From assembly GCA_025024175.1 (NCBI GenBank), contig QCXZ01000064.1, positions 21,882,286 through 21,946,285 on the forward strand: 64,000 bases of DNA, read 5' to 3'. This document shows, one piece after another, positions 60,293 through 64,000 of the stretch. The notes beneath the pieces are model-generated. The model was not told the origin of the DNA, did not search any database, and saw only the letters and a list, made by a program, of their open reading frames with translations. Position 1 is the stretch's first letter, and every line of letters starts with the position of its first letter. This DNA is from Rhyzopertha dominica. Taxonomy: Eukaryota > Arthropoda > Insecta > Coleoptera > Bostrichidae. The position numbers were made by a program, and so were the translations under genes.

Positions 60293-60659
60293 AACGGGTG
60301 TTCATAAAAAACGGGTCTAGAAATCCAGGATGGTATGACGCACGTCGTAATGGTGATGCAAAAAATTAGGCTGTCAAACAACCGAGGTAATGTTCATGCT
60401 TGCTTGTCTAACACACGCCGTTCAAGAGGTTATCCGTAAGTGTATTGCGCAATTCCCAGAATTAGCGGTNCTTGTATTAGTGACAGGTAACAGTAAAACA
60501 GTATTATCAGGTATTATCGTATAATTTTCACCACTGAAAATAAACTACGGATACGTTAAACCATTGTTTAAGAATATATTCTTAAACAATGGTTAAACCA
60601 TAGCCACCTGACAAACGGACCAAACGTCAAAAAACCCGTTTTTTAATGTACGCCCGTTA
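60293..60659. mobile_element. MITE with ACGGG...AAAAAACGGG inverted ends
   Basis: AACGGGTGTTCATAAAAAAC at the left pairs with inverted AACGGGCGTACATTAAAAAA at the right. It contains a perfect 36-bp palindrome at 60559-60594. The family is unknown and the target duplication unclear. Confidence 0.6.
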
Positions 60660-60745
60660 TTTGGTGAATGAGAAGGTGATTAGAAGTAGCAAGCAGTCGC
60701 AGAATTGCTTATTAGTGCTGTGCTGCCGTGATTGGCGGTTTTGTG

Positions 60746-60782
60746 ATGGCATCAACACTGTCTCCTGTTCATAGGAAACATG
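60746..60782 (+). CDS. Possible first coding exon of an unknown plus-strand gene
   Basis: ATG at 60746 opens MASTLSPVHRKH, followed in phase 1 by a strong donor (ATG/GTAAGTATG). The upstream 80 bp are less AT-rich than the surroundings, as expected of a 5' UTR. No downstream exon was found, so this is weak. Confidence 0.25.
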
Positions 60783-62280
60783 GTAAGTATGTTGTATTAG
60801 ATCTGTATTATTTATATGCACTTTGTTATCAGAAATTTTAAAAAGGTGTTAATGTCATGTTGTACAAAATTTTAACATAATACCCATTTAAAGGTAACCC
60901 AAAACCTGACCTGAGACAACTTTGTTATAATGTTATATCGAAAAAGGTGCATCATTTTTGTTTAATCTTGTAGAGCAATCTACTGCTTTTAGATTTATCA
61001 CCATATTCAAGTCAATTTGGTTTTGACTATTATCACAGTGTGTTGTGGATGTAATTTTATGAAAAGTAGGAAAAGGAGCTACTTTTTCGACATTTCGACT
61101 ATTACAAATATGGTTCAGGTGTTAGTAGTATTGTATATTTAACGGTTTGATAGTTACTTGACTTTTACACGAAATTCAGTGAAAGAAGACGGACTTTCGA
61201 ATCTGATCCTATTATCAATAGGAAAAGAGGTGATAAAAGAATTTGTTGAAAGGGCAGGAAAGATTAGATCTATAGTAAAAATTAATTGTCTTTTAAAATT
61301 GTTAGGTACCCTTTGTTAAAACTTCACCATATACGCCACTGCAATTATTATCTGTACTGTACATGTACTCGTGTGGTGTACTCGAATACTTGATTATTCA
61401 TAAAAAGTATTTATACCTAGTTGATACTCAACTACTTTCCTGTATATACTCAGTATACCTTTGACTGCTTGGGAGACAACTGCAATATTTTAGTGGCATC
61501 GTTACACCTTGTTACCTATATTGTATATAGGATAGGTGTTATCAATACCTGAAAAAATGAAAATATTCCGAATATTTTTCATGTTACATTGCATCTATGC
61601 ATTTTATTTAATACAATATACTGGTACTATACTTTTTTCATTAAAATTCTACTTTTTAGCTTTACCCATTCTAAAATTTTTAAGTTTTTATGTTATGTTA
61701 TATATCGTCTACAGAACATATCAAAACAGTACTATTATGGCTAGAAAATAACTATTGATAAGCATTTTGCATTTGTAAAAAAAACTAGCTACTTACATTT
61801 AAATCCAACATAACTTACAAGGATGATAATTAGGCTCAAAATGTACTATGTAGGTTTGAATTCTTTAATTGCAACTAATAATATTCTGTATAGTTTTTTA
61901 TACTTATTATTCATTGTTCCCGATTAATTACAAGTCATTTGGTGCACCTCTTCAAGATTGTAATATTCTTATTTTCTTTTATTCTGTTAAATATAACTGC
62001 AAAAAGCATTTGTTGCCTTTTTCAAGCTTATCCTTTCAACTTAAATATTCTATGTTGCACAGTAGGTATCTAATACTTTTGAGAGAAACAAAATTGCTCC
62101 AACTATTTTTTAACTTTATTCTATCAAAAATTCATACCCACTTTTAAATTTAATTGTTGTTTTTAACTTTCTTGTGGTAATAATATATGTAAAATAATCT
62201 GACTATCAAAAATCCTCGTAATTTTCCTGAATAATATAAAAGGTACAAAAAAATATCTTTAAATTTTGCAGTCTTATTTT
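60783..62280. other. AT-rich stretch, nothing recognised
   Basis: Open frames 61536-61751 and 61869-62147 are hydrophobic by AT composition and match no domain. No repeats stand out. Confidence 0.35.
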
Positions 62281-62344
62281 TATAGAGGGCTATTTATGTA
62301 AATTACCAAATGGCAGTGTTTTTCGGGTTGTATTCCGTGTAGTA

Positions 62345-62900
62345 GCTTGATCCTCAGGAGGACCGTTCTTCCGACGTTTCGGCAAGGTCGCACTTGCCAT
62401 TTTCAAGTGGTAATCTTTCACTCTGTTCTTCGCAATGAAAGTTCCAGTACGGTGATTAATTGCTATGTTGTCAATTTGCTGTCACCCGTTACGGTCCGGT
62501 CTGCCTTTGCTGTGACTGTGCTTGTTGGCGTGTCCTACTCCGTGTTCTAGGCAAACTGGCTTGTGCCTCCCCTTGAGACAATATGACGCTTTGCTGCCTA
62601 CTGATAACCGATACATTCTGGGAACTTTGAGTGTTCAGCATTGCCTCGGCTCCCGTAGCAGAACCATTTTCTGTATTGGGATTGTTTGTGCTTGTGATAA
62701 CTGGTCTATTACCGTGGTCCAGGTGTGTGGCAATCTTTGTCCGTCATCCCGTTTGTTTAAACAGTCTGGTCGTTTTTCTATTTCTATAGCTTCCCTTATT
62801 GTTCTTATTGTTCGGATTTTGGAAATTGCCAGGGTTCACGTCTTCTCAAAGTTTATTTGGTGACCCTTAATTCTTACGTGTGCCACTAGAGAGGAATTCT
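62345..62900 (-). pseudogene. Penelope-like retroelement 3' part (GIY-YIG tail) with hammerhead-like end
   Basis: The minus-strand frame from about 62889 reads LVAHVRIKGHQINFEKT, a stop, then SKIRTIRTIREAIEIEKRPD and a conserved G-Q-R-L-P-H-T-W. This matches the C-terminal part of the GIY-YIG endonuclease of Penelope-like elements (H..F, REA.EI, N...G..L...W). About 300 bp downstream, 62412-62365 reads CTTGAAAATGGCAAG..CTTGCCGAAACGTCGG, a degenerate hammerhead. One internal stop and loss of the RT show it is dead. Confidence 0.65.
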
Positions 62901-63527
62901 TGTCATCTTTTATATGTTATACATATCAAGAAAAAAATAGCTACATTCATAGAACGGAAATTTTATTTTAACAATGGCTCTTTTCAACAATATACTTAAA
63001 CAAAAAATAACATTTTACACAAACTACTATTTAATAATCTGCAATTAATGCATAAACAATAATATATACATTAAAAGCTTAAAAACATTTAAATCATAAT
63101 ACATAAAACTTAACTGTGTACAAGGTAGCAGTTTAAACAATGCAGTAGGTATACCCAATATAGGTAAAATAAATTAATATCAACTTAGTAAGAAGAAAAC
63201 TCTTACAAAATAAATAAAATATACATTTTTCCGTTTTACCTTCTTGGTTGAAAGAAACTAAATACGAAGTTTACTAATTATGAGAGAAAACACATTCATC
63301 TTTAAAATCCTTACTTAAGGAAAGACATAAACACGCTAATGCACACTTTTAATTATTATCACATATAACATTTGACACATTAGAATGCAGTCGGTTGCGC
63401 AATTTCTCTATAGTGTAAGCTATGTTGTCATTAACATTTAAAATATTTTATAAAATGTATAATCTTACAATGAACAAATTTCAGTTAATTCAGTCTTGTA
63501 TACTTTAAAGAACATAATCAATTAGAG
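62901..63527 (-). other. Probable 3' UTR of the gene ending at 63528
   Basis: AT-rich sequence directly downstream of a minus-strand stop codon. Several minus-strand AATAAA-like signals occur. Nothing else is recognised. Confidence 0.35.
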
Positions 63528-63611
63528 CTAACTATCTATATCCTCAGTTTCCATGGCTTCCAGCTGGTTCAGCTTGTTAGGGTCATTCATGAAAACCTTT
63601 TTCGCTAAAGT
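63528..63611 (-). CDS. Terminal exon of an unidentified minus-strand gene
   Basis: The acceptor TTTCCAG is followed by an in-phase frame TLAKKVFMNDPNKLN...MEAT-like acidic tail ending EDIDS and TAG at 63528-63530 (28 codons including stop). It is much less AT-rich than its surroundings and has good codon structure, so it looks like a real conserved exon. The upstream exons lie beyond the window, and I do not recognise the protein. Confidence 0.6.
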   Translation of the reverse strand, partial: TLAKKVFMNDPNKLNQLEAMETEDIDS

Positions 63612-64000
63612 CTGGAAAGGAAAACTATTAATAGCTCATTTCGAATTTTTGCTTAGCCCAGTTCAGAGAGAAAGAGTAACGGATAAAAGCCAAAAATTGT
63701 TATGATGCTATGATTGCTATCAAAATTAATGGTGTGAAAAACACTTTTTTTTTCTGATTCATTGTGATCATAATACTCCATTATAGAAAACAGATTGGAA
63801 TGTTGTACATAAATTATGTTTACATATGGCCCTGCTTGATACTAATGGTGCTAACAATATTATAACAGGTGGTGCAAAATATGGTTGGTACCATTAAAAG
63901 TTTTTCGGTAGTTGGTAACGAGCATTAACAACGCAAGTGCGTTGTTTCAAATAAGACATTTCCTATTTTGCTGGGCTTGCCTGAAGCACTCTAGGTGGTG
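63612..64000. other. Intron of the unidentified right-edge gene
   Basis: AT-rich sequence upstream (minus strand) of the terminal exon. No further exon is recognised before the window ends. Confidence 0.35.

Overview
The window is eukaryotic, almost certainly from an insect. It is AT-rich, has GT-AG introns from about 55 bp to several kb, two split genes of metazoan type, and a dense mix of insect-style mobile DNA: Tc1/mariner, hAT, Gypsy, Penelope-like and LINE sequences, THAP-domain relics and a eukaryotic tyrosine-recombinase relic. I cannot name the order with confidence.

Left third (1-27 kb). Two genes lie on the minus strand. FANCM, a DNA-remodelling helicase, can be followed through 12 exons from 15546 down to 2915; its 3' end was not found. 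TMEM50, a small four-helix membrane protein, is complete in four exons (19601 to 17167, 157 codons). Their introns and flanks hold a 5'-truncated LINE, two dead mariner-type transposases, THAP fragments and hAT MITEs. Three of the hAT MITEs keep perfect 8-bp target duplications (21581-22448, 23965-25291, 25985-26725).

Centre (31.3-56.9 kb). A composite satellite locus. A 124-bp satellite (A) flanks the locus in opposite orientations. A 127-bp satellite (B), which shares evenly spaced sequence blocks with A, fills the middle. Later insertions can be read from restored target sites: a 7.55-kb Gypsy element (TSD ATGT) with an intact pol and a broken gag, a 251-bp solo LTR (TSD ATAT), a 402-bp TA-flanked MITE carrying a histone H2B-like segment, and a 3.1-kb mariner-like element with arms of about 860 bp inserted at TA in satellite A. 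A tyrosine-recombinase relic abuts the left side and a THAP exon the right side, both on the minus strand.

Right part (56.9-64 kb). A cluster of 277-bp repeats (three direct, one inverted) carries hammerhead ribozyme motifs. Three of the four have an intact core, a paired stem I and a paired stem II. Related but mostly degenerate motifs occur at 7.5, 10.05, 19.1, 23.7 and 62.4 kb; the last one follows a Penelope-like GIY-YIG tail, the retroelement class known to carry such ribozymes. The window ends with the last exon of an unidentified minus-strand gene (63528-63611).

The most unusual items are the hammerhead repeat cluster, the H2B-carrying MITE, and the A/B satellite locus with inverted outer arms.
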